Under the pieces are notes generated by a model. It saw nothing but the letters and a program-made list of their open reading frames with translations, was not told the DNA's origin and searched no databases. A DNA stretch of 64,000 nt from Delphinus delphis (lineage: Eukaryota > Chordata > Mammalia > Artiodactyla > Delphinidae), in assembly GCF_949987515.2 (NCBI RefSeq), contig NC_082683.1:122226582-122290581 (forward strand), given 5' to 3'. The position numbers and the translations under genes are program-made. Position 1 is the stretch's first letter; each line of letters begins with the position of its first letter. Of the stretch, positions 53,091 through 64,000 are shown in pieces.

Positions 53091-55351
53091 CTCTTGCCTT
53101 CTTTGTGGTGCTTGGGCCGGAGGAACAGTGGCTGAGGCCAGCGAGCTGAAGGGAAAGTAGCGCCTCCAGGCCTTCGCTGTGTGGATACGGGCACCAGCCT
53201 GCTGTCACTATGCCTCCCCTCCTGGGCTGCACCCAGGCCACCATGTGTGCACTTGTGTGTTTCTGCTCTGCTTCTGAAGCCAGGTCGAGATCCCTGGGAG
53301 GCTTCTCTTCTCCGGCTCTGGCCGGCTCTGCTCCCTGTGAGGTCATCCGGTTTGTGCAGTCTCCTCCCTTCCTGTCCTCCCTTCCCCATCCCTTCCTCAA
53401 CTTTCACAATAAAAGCCAGAACAAAACCTTCTAAATAAAGAAAACTTTATTGGGGTTGGGTGGAGGAAAGTTGACATTAGGACAATGTGAACAACTTCAG
53501 GTTGAATTCACATGCATATATGTGTGTGTGATTACCCTGATGACTATATCCATTTAGTGTATAGTCATACATCAATCAAATGCAGATAATCATCATCTCT
53601 TGTTACTGAAAGATCTAGGTCACCCACCACCGAGGATTTGAAAATAATTAAAGTAATTGGCTTTTGTGCTCCTTGTAGCACCCCGACTCTTCCCCCCGGC
53701 CCCCCCTTTTCTCAGCTTCCCTTTCATCCCTTCACCTGCTGCCTCCCAGGCACCCAATGACCCTCATTGATGTGCGGAGTTGCCCTGTTATTTCCAGCCA
53801 CTTGTTCCAAGGACAGAGGCAAACCCTTCAAGGAATTCAGATCCAAAAGAACTTGGATTTAAGAGGAATCCATCCTCAGAAGGCCGTTGTGTTTTCACAT
53901 AACACTTAGGTGTGTGTTATCAAGCTCGATTATTACCTGCAGGCAGATGAAGACGTGAGTCGTGGTTGTGCAAGCCGCTTTAGCTGCGATCCAGTTTGCT
54001 CTGTGCGTTGCTCTCACATTTCCCCTATCTGTGGACCACGTCTGGAGTCCAAGCTTTGCTTGGGACTCTGTTCATTTCTCAGAATTCAGTTCTGCTTCCT
54101 TGTTGTAATTTGAGGCACAGTTGTGCAGGCCAGTGAAGCCCTTGAGCGATTTGCTCTGCCTCCCACCCGCCTGTCGCAGCATCCTTTGAGCCACTTTCCG
54201 CTCTGCATCCTGGACTCACCCTTTTGACGGGTGAGTGCTGCTTGAATCAAACCACGTCGGCTCAGACTGAAAGAAACCTGTTAGGACCTGCATAAGAGTT
54301 TTAAAGACAAGAGGTGGAGCAGGAGACCTAGGATGTGGGAAAACTTTGAGAGGATGGAACCGTAGGGATTGATTTCTTTCATCATCTGGTGCTGGGGGCT
54401 GTTTAGATTTCTGTTTTAAAACAGTTTAAACACATTTGCTAAAACCCAGAATGAAGTTAACCTTCCTGCTAAATCTTGGGCTGTACCTGCATATATGCTT
54501 ATGTATCTTTTCAATTACATCATGAACTAAAATAACAAACTAGCCAACTGAATCAATTTGAAGCTAGGACTAAGGATTTATCTAGACGTATCTCCTCAGA
54601 TGAACGGATGGAGCTTACGGGTGGGAGAACATGAAACTGTGCCTTACGCAAACTCATTTTTCGCACGGTCCAATCCATGCTTGGCATCCCCTTTTACAAT
54701 GAGGATTTGCTGGGACTAGGTCAGTGGCGCCCGTGATGCAGGGGATGAAAATGGCCTGGGGTTCACCATGGTGTTAAGTGCTGACTGCCCTGGGCCAGGG
54801 GAAGCCAGCCTGGCCTCTGCCTTACAAGCTCATGTGCTTCATGGGGTTTTATCTGACAAGCCCAGGATGCTCTCACTAAGGGAATTAGAGTTGAGGATAT
54901 TTCCAGATTCCTCTTTATCAGTGAGCACCATGTACTTTCTTTTCACTTCTTGAAATTTCCCAGTTTTCATGATAACACTCACATCAGACTTTTCCAGCCT
55001 TCAAACAGTCCTGCAAAGTATGTTAGGAATGCGGTCCTGCTCCAGTTCTACCGAGGAAGCTAGGAAGTAGGACTGTGCTGTAGGAGGAGGCTGCCTGGTG
55101 CGTGTCTGCCATCTAGTGGTGGAACTCAGTTCTCAACGGGGGTTGGGGGTTGCCTTGGGTTGTGGAACTAATACTTTTGCTTGGCTCTGACGGTTTCTAA
55201 GAGAATGGTCAGAGGGCCTAGAAGTCTAACTACTTCTGATGTGATTCTTTTTTTTCTTTTTTTTTTCCTGGAAGATCTTTATTAAAGCCTTCACTAAGGC
55301 AGGTAGGAGCATCAGCTCCTACTTCTTAGTTTCTCTGTTGCTGCAGTCTAC
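53091..55351 (+). other. Flank downstream of UCK2
   Basis: Two extra AATAAA hexamers lie at 53408 and 53434. Otherwise unassigned sequence with no exon-like ORF. Confidence 0.5.
53408..53439 (+). terminator. Two additional AATAAA hexamers downstream of UCK2
   Basis: AATAAA occurs at 53408-53413 and again at 53434-53439. They are followed by an A/T-rich and then G-rich stretch. They could terminate a longer UCK2 isoform, but no GT-rich element as clear as those of the upstream signals is seen. Confidence 0.3.
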
Positions 55352-55495
55352 TCTAGTGGTTCCCCAAGCTGGCCATCATCATCACCGGGGCTTGATAAAG
55401 ACACTACTGTGATCCATTCCTGAGAATTCTGATTCTGTAGGTCTAGGGAGAGGGTCTTTTATAACAAACTACAGGTGAGTCAGATGAATAGGCAG
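55352..55495 (+). repeat. MER5A-like hAT element
   Basis: Segments agtggttccccaagctggcc, gagaattctgattctgtagg and ctacaggtgagtcagatg follow the order of MER5A. Confidence 0.6.
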
Positions 55496-55699
55496 AGTTG
55501 GAAACCCAGGACCTTGTGTATTTAATCGCGTAGACCGTTTAAATCTGTGATGTTCACAGCACTGGAGAGCCCATTTCTCCTGAAAATGTCATCTGTGCTG
55601 TTTAAAGCCCTTCACTGCCTGCATGGGGACTGGAAAGGGGCATTAAACGCTGCTCAGAAGCTCATTCAAGTCCAGCACTGCCTCTTAGGTTGTAAGACA

Positions 55700-55730
55700 C
55701 CCTCCACCCCCCCAGCCCCCCCAAAAACCC
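55700..55730 (-). other. G-quadruplex motif (minus strand)
   Basis: Four C-runs (3, 7, 7, 3) separated by loops of 3, 2 and 5 nt on the + strand give a canonical G4 on the minus strand. Confidence 0.6.
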
Positions 55731-56166
55731 GGCACCAGGAGACACTAAACTACGGCTGCATGTCTGCCCTGGGAAAGTTCCTAGGATGTCCTGGGAGCAG
55801 GGCAAGCTTTTAGAAGTCATCTAGTCCACTGCCTTCAAGCATGCTTTTAGTCATGGAGCCCTTCGTGAAGTCTTCTTGAAGTCTCAATGTGAAAAGCAGA
55901 AAAGCAGCTTCTCCCTTGAGAATTCTCAGGGTTTTCTTTGAAGCCATTGAAGTCAAAGCCCTTCATTTTACAGATGAGGAACGTAGGGCCCAGAGGCAAA
56001 ACGACTGGGTCCGGATCCTACTACCGACTGGGCTGTAGGTCTGCAGTGGACTTGATTTCAGGGTTGGAAACAAAAGTCCCTCCTCCTGTAGTCCTTTAGA
56101 ACTTCTCCAGGGCAGGCATTGGTGGCAGAAGTTGGGGTGGACCACTGCCATTGGACTGATTCTTTT

Positions 56167-56363
56167 TTTTTGCGGTACGCGGGCCTCTCACTGCTGTGGC
56201 CTCTCCTGTTGCGGAGCACAGGCTCCGGACGCGCAGGCTCAGTGGCCATGGCTCACGGGTCCAGCCGCTCCGCGGCACGTGGGATCCTCCCGGACCGGGG
56301 CACGAACCCATGTCCCCTGCATTGGCAGGCGGACTCTCAACCACTGCGCCACCAGGGAAGCCC
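56167..56363 (-). mobile_element. CHR-type tRNA-derived SINE, intergenic
   Basis: A 15-bp TSD with one mismatch (tggactga-t/c-tctttt) lies at 56152-56166 and 56364-56378. Confidence 0.9.
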
Positions 56364-56378
56364 TGGACTGACTCTTTT

Positions 56379-57424
56379 GGGCAGCTACAGGAAGAAGGAC
56401 CTGGGTGGGTGGAAGGCAGGAGAATGAAGAGAGAGAATCGAACTTCTTTTAAAAATTATGTTTGGTTAGTTGGGGGTCAGCTGAGTTCTGTAAAAGGGAT
56501 TCCACCTTCTGCTCAATGATTTCACTGTTGTCTGGCTTCAAGTCAAAGGGAGACTTCAAGCCTGTTGGGGGAAATCACTGTGGAGTTGACAGATCTAGTT
56601 TCAATGTTGACTCTTTCACGTAATGGCTGTGTGGTCTTGTGCAGCCTGTACTCTAGGGATAAGGACCCCTGCTTTGCTCAGTGTTGAATGAGAGCTTGTA
56701 CACAGGCAGGACTGCCTGGGTGTAAAGTGTCCAGGGAGTGGCAGCTGTCTTTATACTCTTAGTAATTGGGCTGCAGTGGGTGAGACTGAATTCCTAGAAG
56801 GCTTTTTCTTAGTAGCTCAGGGCATCTGGGAGAGGCTGGCTGGCTTGGGGAATAATTCCTAAACCAGATTTCTCTGTAGCTACTGCTGGAGCCCTGTCCC
56901 AGGGCTAATCTCAGAGTTGCCAGAGGAGGGTTTAGCAAAAGCACAATAGGATATTTTGACGCAAAGACCAACCCAATAGGTTCAAAGCTTTAGCCCGCCC
57001 CCAGGGCTATGAGCATCCCAGGCTGAAACCCACCCATTTCCGGCCCTCTTGTTGACCCTGACACCTCCCACGGGTGTGAGGCTCAGAGATGGGAGTTGGA
57101 TTCAGGGGTGGAATAAGGAAGGATATCTGTTGTACATATCATTTAGGTATTTAAAATGGATCCAAATACTTGATGGTGTGCTTTTTAGGACCTCAAAATG
57201 TTGACTATCCAGAAGGCTTGGCACCAAAACAAAGGGGTCAGATATTATGTTCTCTTGTTCTGTAGCTGAAGAGTCTGTCTGTGGGGCAAACAAGCTGAGG
57301 GGCGGCGCTGGGCATCTCCAGTGGGACAGCCTACGTTGTCCTGGCAGCCCCTTCAGGGTTAGGGGTCCCCCCTGGTACTCCAGCCGATGAAAGTGCCTTG
57401 TCTTTCTTGATTAGGGTTTTCGGT
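56379..57424 (+). other. Intergenic sequence, mostly unassigned
   Basis: A MIR-like stretch lies near 56580-56730 (aatggctgtgtggtcttgtgc). I saw nothing else. Confidence 0.45.
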
Positions 57425-57905
57425 CTTTTTTTGTGCCATGGAACCCTCTAGCAGTCTAAGGACACCTGTCAGAATAATGTTTTTACACCTATGAAATAAC
57501 ATCCAAAGAAATTTAAGAAAATAAATTATACTGAAACACAGTTACCAAAATATAAAAACAAATCTGTGATACGTGTGCTTCTTTATTAACACATCAAATA
57601 ACAAGATTCAGTGGCAGGTCTAATAACCACTACATGGTATCATAGTGATGAAACTAAATCGTATTTTGAAATTCTGCGGCAACTGTAAGGTGTTAGGAAC
57701 GTAACTGATTTCTATTGCTGACAAACAAGTCCAAGTACAACTAACATTCATTCCTGTGGTTTGTTTCCTACATTCATAACGGAAGGCAAGGCTAACATGT
57801 CAAGTAGAGGCCAGTGAAAATAAAGATGTAAATTTTAAAGATCATAGACCACCTGAATTCTGCCCAAGGCTTCTGTCCTTAATCCTCAGATTAAGAAACA
57901 CTGGT
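57425..57905. repeat. Probable old DNA-transposon-derived repeat
   Basis: A block of about 480 bp runs from gtgccatggaaccctctagc to cctcagattaagaaacactg. It has the feel of a widespread mammalian repeat, but I could not name it and saw no clear inverted ends. Confidence 0.35.
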
Positions 57906-57989
57906 CTAGATCCAAATCTTCCGGGTCACCTGGTGACTAAGGTAGATGAATTTGTCTCCTTTTACTATGTGTCTTGAGTGAGTCAGGAC

Positions 57990-58350
57990 CCAGCCATGGC
58001 ACTGGGCTTCTTGTGTGACAGCTGTCTGGGTGCTGGCCAGTGGACACACAACAAGCAACCCCAATGTAATTGAAAATGTTCTTGAAACCACACTTAAAAG
58101 AGTAAAAAGAAGGTGAAATTAATTTTAACATTATATTTTATTTAACCCAGTATATCCAAAATACCGTTATTTCAACATGTAATCTATGTAAAAATTACTC
58201 ATATCTTGCATTTTCTTTTTTTTGTACAAAGTCTTCGTTATCTAGTGTCTATCGCACACTCACAGCACATCTTGATTTGGACTGGGCACATTTCAAGGGC
58301 TCAATGGCTACATGGCTAGTGGCTGCCTTATTGGACAGCGCAGGTCAGTA
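57990..58350. repeat. Probable old interspersed repeat (hAT-like)
   Basis: Text ttatttaacccagtatatcc, caagggctcaatggctac and attggacagcgcagg is familiar from dispersed mammalian elements. The family is not assigned. Confidence 0.4.
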
Positions 58351-58384
58351 CCGTTAGAATTATATTGTGTTTGGGCCAGGCAAG

Positions 58385-58495
58385 GGCTCCCATTAAATAC
58401 TATCTTTTTACCAAAGTGGGTACTGGGGTCCAGAGAGAGGAAGTGACCTGCCCAAGGTCATGGCTAGTTAACTAGAGAGCCAGGCCTTGGTTAGG
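58385..58495 (-). repeat. MIR element, reverse
   Basis: Segment gaagtgacctgcccaaggtc followed by agagagccaggccttgg is reverse MIR core. Confidence 0.6.
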
Positions 58496-59814
58496 CCTTT
58501 GTCTAGTGGGGTTTCTGCCTTCATGTTACCCTTCAGGAAAGATTACATTTTTCCAGCCCTGGGTTCCAAAAGCCTTGGGTTTTTCAGGAGTGGCCTAAGT
58601 GTTGGGAGTGCCCCCTCTGAAAGCCCGTGAAGAGGGCTAAGAAAACAGCCAAAGAGAGAAAATCCTGGAGGAGTGAAGGACTCAAGGGGAATTCGGTGAT
58701 GACAGAAGTGGAGGGTGACCTCACAGCAGGAAGAACGTATGTTGGTTCAGCAATGGATGAGGATGAAATAACCAATTCAGAGTGGAGGGAAATAAAAAGA
58801 AAACTGTTGAAAAAGAATATAAGGCAAAATCTTTGAGATGATATTGAATAGATGGGGAACATAAAAAATCCATTTATCACACAGAGGTCCAAAGGAGATG
58901 ATTATGAAATGGAAGGCAGAAATGACTGGTAATGAAAGGAGAAAAGGGGGAAATCCCAGAATCTTCTGTTTTTTTCCTAAATACAGATAAGGGAAGACAC
59001 CAGGGAATTGTCTTCACCGCAGCTCAGTCACTAGGTAGAGATGCTGCATGCTTGTCCACGGTACTGTCTGCGTGTGTAAAAAGTTGTCTTTCCTGCATGG
59101 GGAGCTCCTTGAGAGCATAGAGCATGTCTGGCTACTCTTAGTATCCCCACCCAATGCTTGGCATGGCTTAGTTCTGCCACAGAGCAGGTGTTTGACAAAC
59201 TTTTGAAAAACAAAGGGAAATAAATGAATGAGGGAGGAGAGCTCTGCATGCAGTGCAAGATGGGCACAGAGTCAGGGAACCTCATCTGGTCTGAGCTTCC
59301 ACTCTTTCCTTGGGATGTTGGCAAGTCACATCACCTCTCCTGCCAGGCCTCTCCATCTGAGAAATGAGAGACTCCTCTCTGCCCTCCTCAACTTAATGGT
59401 TTAGTAGATCATGTGAAAGAACAGCTATAACATGAATTAGAGCAATAAAAGCTGTCATACAAACATAAAATGTGTTATTTATTTTCAGTGGAAAATGTGA
59501 CTAGGCCAAAGTGGTATTAAGAAATGATCAAGTTGGACTCAGACAAATGTGTGGGTGAGGAAAATAAGATGTCTGTACATAGCCAGAAAGGAGGTGAGAG
59601 CAGATGAAAACAGCAAAGTGGATTAATGGAGTGAAAGCCTGTGTCAGCCACTCGGAGAGTGTGGCTTTGGGACAGTGTCCGTGAACCTGCAGGAAGCATG
59701 AAGACGATGTTTGTTTCTTTACCTCTGGTCAAAGTGTCAACCTGTCACAGGATCTAACCTTCCCAAAGTCTGAGAAGTAGCTCCGCCGTACCAAGCATCA
59801 TTGAAAGAGGCTCT
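58496..59814 (+). other. Intergenic sequence, unassigned
   Basis: A 69-codon, charged, Lys/Glu-rich ORF at 58627-58836 has no recognisable family. A MIR-like stretch is possible at about 59275-59460. Confidence 0.45.
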
Positions 59815-60245
59815 GTCAGTTAGGATTAGCTTCAGTTGCATATAACAACAAAACAAACTAACGAAGCGCCCCAAATAATTGGCTTTAAGCAAGGTAGTTT
59901 ATTTTTCTCACAAAAGAAGTCTAGGGACTGGAGGTTCAAGGCAAATATGGTGGTTTCATCATGTTGTCAGGGACTCAGGCCTCTGTTTCTATCATCAGCA
60001 CTTGGTTTATATTTTCAAGATTACTTTGTGTTCCAAAAAGGCTGCTAGAGCTCCAGTCAACAGATTTGCATTCCATACAGAAGGAGGAAAAGAAAGACAT
60101 GGCTTATTCTTGTTAAGAAAGACTTTTCAGAAGTACCACACGCTTCTGCTGATATCTCATTGGCCAGAACTTAGCCTATGTCCGTATCTGCGTGCTAGGG
60201 AGATAGAGAAATGTGGTCTTTTAGCTGAGTCATTCCTACTCTGCT
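59815..60245 (+). repeat. Unidentified interspersed repeat, copy 2
   Basis: Partner of 23930-24310. Both look like an old dispersed element about 400 bp long, without clear TSD. Confidence 0.55.
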
Positions 60246-60761
60246 TAAAATAGAAATATGCAAAGATAATATAAGCAAAAAAATCAATCAAACATGACAA
60301 GTTCTCAATGAATGATAGCTGTTAATGTAATTTTTTGTTTTGTTTTTTAAAAAGGAGTTATGCAGGTATAAGTGACATAAACTGCACGTACTTAAAGTTT
60401 ACAGTTAGATAAAATTTGACATGTATATATTCATGAAACCATCATCACAATCAAGATAGTAAATATATCCATCATTCCCTGAAGTTTCCTCATAAGCCTC
60501 CTTCCTCCTCTTCCCCCAAGTAACTATTGCTTGGCTTTCTCACTATAGACTATTTTGTATTTTCTAGAATTTTATATAAGTGGAGTCATACACTATGTAC
60601 TCCTTTTTTTTGGTCTGACTTTTTCACTCAGCATAATTTTGATATGGATCCATGTTGTGTATATCAAATTTTTGCCCTTTCTGTTTGTTTTCCTATTGAA
60701 TTTTGAGAGTTCTTTATATATTTTGAATACACATCCTTTTTAAATATGTGCTTTGCAAGTA

Positions 60762-60983
60762 CAGTTGACCCTTGAACAACATGGGTTTGAACTGTGCGGG
60801 TCCACTTATCCATGGATTTTTTTCCCCCATAAATACATATTAAAGTATTACAAGATTCCCCAGTTGGTTTAATCCACAGATACAGAACACTGTATGTGGA
60901 GGGCTGACTATAAGGTAATACATGGATTTTTGACTGCGTGGAGGGTTGGTGCCCCTAACCCCTGTGTTATTCAAGGTCAATTG
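60762..60983. mobile_element. MER2/Tigger-like DNA transposon
   Basis: The left end cagttgacccttgaacaaca and the right end ttcaaggtcaattg form terminal inverted repeats, bounded by TA dinucleotides (60760-60761 and 60984-60985), the target duplication of pogo/Tc1 elements. It is non-autonomous (222 bp). Confidence 0.82.
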
Positions 60984-61653
60984 TATTTTCTCCTATTCTG
61001 TGGTTTGTCTGTTCTATGACAGTGTCATTTCAAGAGCTAATGTTTAAAAATTTGATGGTCTGCTTTATCAAAAACTTTTTACTGATCGCACTTTTGGAGT
61101 CATATCTAAGAAATTTTTGCATAATCCAATGTCACAAAATTTTTCTCCTGGGTTGTCTTCTAGAAATTTTACAATTTTAGGTTTTACATTTAAGTCTGTG
61201 ATCCATTTTGAGTTAATTTTTGTTTATGGTGTGAGGTATAGATGGAAGTTCATTATTTTGCATGAGACATCCATTTTTCAACAGCACCACTGTTGAAGAC
61301 TCTCCTCCATTGAATTGTCTTTGTACCTTTGCAAAAACTCAGCTGTTCATATTTGTGTGTGTGTTTCTGGACTCTACTCCACTGATCTATTTGTCTATTT
61401 GATGTCAATACCACATTGTCTTGATTACTGTAGCTTTATAATGAGTCTTGAAATCAGGTAGTATGAGCCCTTCAATTTTGTTCTTTTTCAAAATTGTTTT
61501 GGCTATTCTAGGTCCTTTGCATTTCTATATGAATTTTAGAGTCAGCTTGTCAATTTCCACAAAATGTCCCGCTGGGACATTAATTGGGATGGCGTTGGAG
61601 ACTTAGATTAGTTTGGGGAGAACTGACATCTTAACAATGTTGTGTTTTTTGAC

Positions 61654-62126
61654 TGTCAACTCAAGTAATCAATAAACAATCTATGATAGGAATAGAAAAG
61701 AGTTTTATTTGAGCCAAGCTGAGGACTATAGCCTGGGAGACACAGAATCAAGAAGCACTTGAATTGTATTCTGTGGACTACAAAATGCGGGAGGCTTATA
61801 CAGGCAACAACCACAAAGTTATATAAATTGTTTGTCAAGACTTAGGATTGGAGCTGGTAAGAAGTAAGGGTGCTTATTAAGCAAGGATTGATTGGGATCC
61901 GAAATGGTCACATTGTTACAAGATTGCAGCTGGAAGTTGCTAGCAAATACTATTTTGAAAACAACTGGTGGCGTCCTTGAGTTTGATAGAGTTCAGAAAA
62001 TTTAAGTTCTCAGTGATGCAGGAACATGTCTGAAACCACATCCACAGTGGCCATCTGGCTCCATTTTGAATGCTTGAACCAGAGTTACTCCATTTTGATT
62101 TTTAAATGATCTTCGATATATAATCA
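61654..62126 (-). mobile_element. Solo LTR of an ERV1-like retrovirus, antisense
   Basis: The 473-bp segment begins TG (tgtcaactcaag) and ends CA (atataatca). It has a 4-bp TSD tgac (61650-61653 and 62127-62130), the TSD size usual for ERV1. The minus strand carries an AATAAA (TTTATT at 61704-61709). It splits L1 text cleanly. No internal viral genes are present. Confidence 0.72.
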
Positions 62127-62739
62127 TGACCTATGAACAAGGTATATCTCTCCACTTATTTTGCTCTTTGATTTCTCTCAGCAATACTTTGTAGTTTTCA
62201 GTTTACAGATTTTGTACATTTTTTATCAGATTTTTTCCTATGTATTTCATAATTTTTGGTGCTATTGTAAATAGTATTTTTTAAAATTCTAATTTCCAAT
62301 TGCCTGTTGCTAGCATATAGAAATACTATGGATTTTTGTATACTGGTTTTTTATCTTGCAACCTTGCTAAACTTACTTATTAATGTTAATACTATGTTTA
62401 GAGTAGTTTCAGGAGTGAGCAGAGATATAACAGTGGTTTAATCTACCATATTTAATGAAAAGTTCTTGAGATTTCTGTATTCATTTTCATCATCTCTACA
62501 GGTTTGGAAATTACACATATTTTTCTTCCTTTGGTGATTATCTTTTAAAATTGACAGGCGTACTTGACTTGAAAAAAATCTCTAATCTCCTACCTAACAA
62601 TATGAGCTTTAGAAAGTTTTAACTCTGATCACGCAGTCCAGCTTACATGTCAGCATTACTGAGTTTTATTTCTACCTCGCTTTTTTAATTTTTATTGAAA
62701 AATTAAATTTTTTTTACTTTTAATATTCATGTATTCATT

Positions 62740-62838
62740 TTACTGAAGTATAGTTGAGTTACAGTGTTTCAGGTGTGCAGCAAAGTGATTCAGATATATA
62801 TATATTCTTTTTCAGATTCTTTTCCATTATATTCACCT
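62740..62838 (-). mobile_element. L1 3' end, antisense
   Basis: Text tactgaagtatagttgag, then gtgtgcagcaaagtgattc, then cttttccattat is the reverse L1 3' UTR. Confidence 0.7.
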
Positions 62839-62839
62839 T

Positions 62840-64000
62840 GCTTTTATATGCCCTAAGTTAGTTATCATTTATTGTTTTTAAAAAATCTGTATTGTTTTAT
62901 GCTGTCAGTGCTTGTTTTATATTTACCCAGAGTTTTATAATGCCTTTGTTCACTATTTCATTTTGCATTGTTCTTCTTAGTTCCAGATTCATTTTTTTCT
63001 CTAAAGTACACTCTTTAATGACACTTTTACAAAGGGTGTTAGTGGTATGCTCTTTGTTGGAAACTGTCTATTTTACTTTCACTTTTGAAAGATAATTTAG
63101 CTGTATATTTCCTCTCAACATTTGGAACATATTTTTCTACTGTCTTTTTTTTTCAAAAAGACTTCTCTTTGTCTTTGATGTTCTGCAATTTGCCTTGAAG
63201 TGTTGAGACGTGGATCTATTTTTATTTATCCTTCTTGTGCTTCCTGACTGGCAAGAGCTACGTGTGTCATATATTCTGGAAAGTTCATAGCTATTATCTT
63301 TTCTAATGTGCCTCCTCACCTTTAACCCTCTGGATCTGTAGTTACATGTATTAGGACACTTTATTCTTTTTTTTTTTTTTTTTTTTTTGCGGTACGTGGG
63401 CCTCTCACTGTTGTGGCCTCTCCTGTTGCGGAGCACAGGCTTTGGACGCGCAGGCTCAGTGGCCATGGCTCACGGGCCTAGCCGCTCCACGGCATGTGGG
63501 ATCTTCCCAGACCGGGGCACGAACCTGTGTCCCCTGCATCGGCAGGTGGACTCTCAACCACTGCGCCACCAGGGAAGCCCAGGACTCTTTATTCTTTTCT
63601 CTAAGTCTCTTACTCTCATTCTATTTTTTCCTTTTTTAACTACTTTTGCAAAGTTTCTCAGATCTATTTCCAATTCACTTATTGTCTCTTTAGCCATGTT
63701 CAGTCTGTTGTCTAAAACTTATCCACTGAGTTTTTAATTTCATTGACTATATTTTTAGCTTTTAGAAAAACTATTTCATCTTATTACAAATCTGCTTGTT
63801 GATATTCTACAGTGTCTTATCCTTATGTTTTCAATTTCTATTCTTGGCCCCTGTAAAAAATTTTTAATTTTCTTATGTACTCAACTATGCATTAAGCAAG
63901 ACATATTTTGGTATTTTATCTAGAATTTCTAGTATTTTATAGCAAGAGGGCTTTCTGCTTATCTGACTCACAATAGTGAAAAAAATAAAAGTAATCCCAT
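62840..64000 (-). mobile_element. L1/HAL1-like antisense sequence, split by a SINE, runs off the window
   Basis: Phrases such as ttctctttgtctttgatg-ttctgc and ttccaattcacttattg resemble antisense L1/HAL1 text. The CHR SINE at 63371-63580 interrupts it. Identification is by resemblance only. Confidence 0.45.
63371..63580 (-). mobile_element. CHR-type tRNA-derived SINE, intergenic
   Basis: An 18-bp TSD with one mismatch (aggac-a/t-ctttattctttt) lies at 63353-63370 and 63581-63598. It interrupts an older L1-like stretch. Confidence 0.9.

Larger units (their letters stand above)
60345..62535 (-). mobile_element. Old L1 (ORF2 end), antisense, with two nested insertions
   Basis: Segments tccattttgagttaattt, gattactgtagctttata and tcaatttccacaaaatg match antisense L1 ORF2. 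The MER2-like element (60762-60983) and the solo LTR (61654-62126) interrupt it, and L1 text resumes after each. The boundaries are approximate. Confidence 0.8.

Noticed and set aside
58627..58836. 69-codon charged ORF (MKRAKKTAKERKS...)
   Set aside because: It is Lys/Glu-rich and superficially protein-like, but I recognise no family and see no Kozak context, splice sites or retrocopy marks.
53091..64000. A neighbouring gene downstream
   Set aside because: From human synteny FAM78B would be expected farther on, but no exon with splice sites or recognisable protein occurs here.

Overview
This window is mammalian nuclear DNA, most likely from a cetacean. The evidence is split coding exons with consensus GT/AG splice sites, no bacterial-style ORFs, many antisense L1 fragments, an MLT1 LTR, old MIR elements, and 17 copies of the CHR-type tRNA-derived SINE that is typical of whales, dolphins and hippos. 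Most of these SINEs still have recognisable 12-18 bp target-site duplications (TSDs). I cannot name the species.

The one protein-coding gene I can support is UCK2 (uridine-cytidine kinase 2), on the + strand. Exon 1 (start codon and most of the P-loop) lies upstream of the window. Positions 1-31327 are part of intron 1. Exons 2-7 are at 31328-31487, 32321-32417, 39092-39234, 45024-45121, 47574-47622 and 48986-49125 (stop codon 49123-49125). Together they encode 228 residues. With the 33 residues of the mammalian first exon this gives 261 aa, the usual UCK2 length. All splice phases join cleanly and there is no frameshift or premature stop. The 3' UTR runs from 49126 to about 52965 or 53090 and carries a sequence matching miR-3658, a CHR SINE and two good poly(A) signals. 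From about 53.1 kb to the end I see no gene, only repeats and unassigned sequence.

Intron 1 (1-31.3 kb) holds CHR SINEs, several 5'-truncated antisense L1s (two of 1.3-1.4 kb), an inverted ('twin-primed') L1, an MLT1 LTR, MIRs, and a small unexplained CpG-rich island near 12.8-12.95 kb. Intron 3 carries a 1.64 kb insertion with a 16-bp perfect TSD, a 3' A-tail and an AATAAA signal. It looks like a retrocopied, non-coding, L1-containing transcript that split an older DNA transposon. Intron 4 contains a perfect (GT)49 tract. The downstream flank has an old L1 into which a MER2/Tigger-like element and a solo LTR were inserted.

I found no new multi-gene system. The observations most worth following are the retrocopy in intron 3, the SINE in the 3' UTR, the SINE with apparent 3' transduction at 16.7 kb, the double insertion at one target site at 28.1-28.7 kb, the 30-bp L1 insertion at 30.1 kb, and oppositely oriented SINEs around UCK2 exons.
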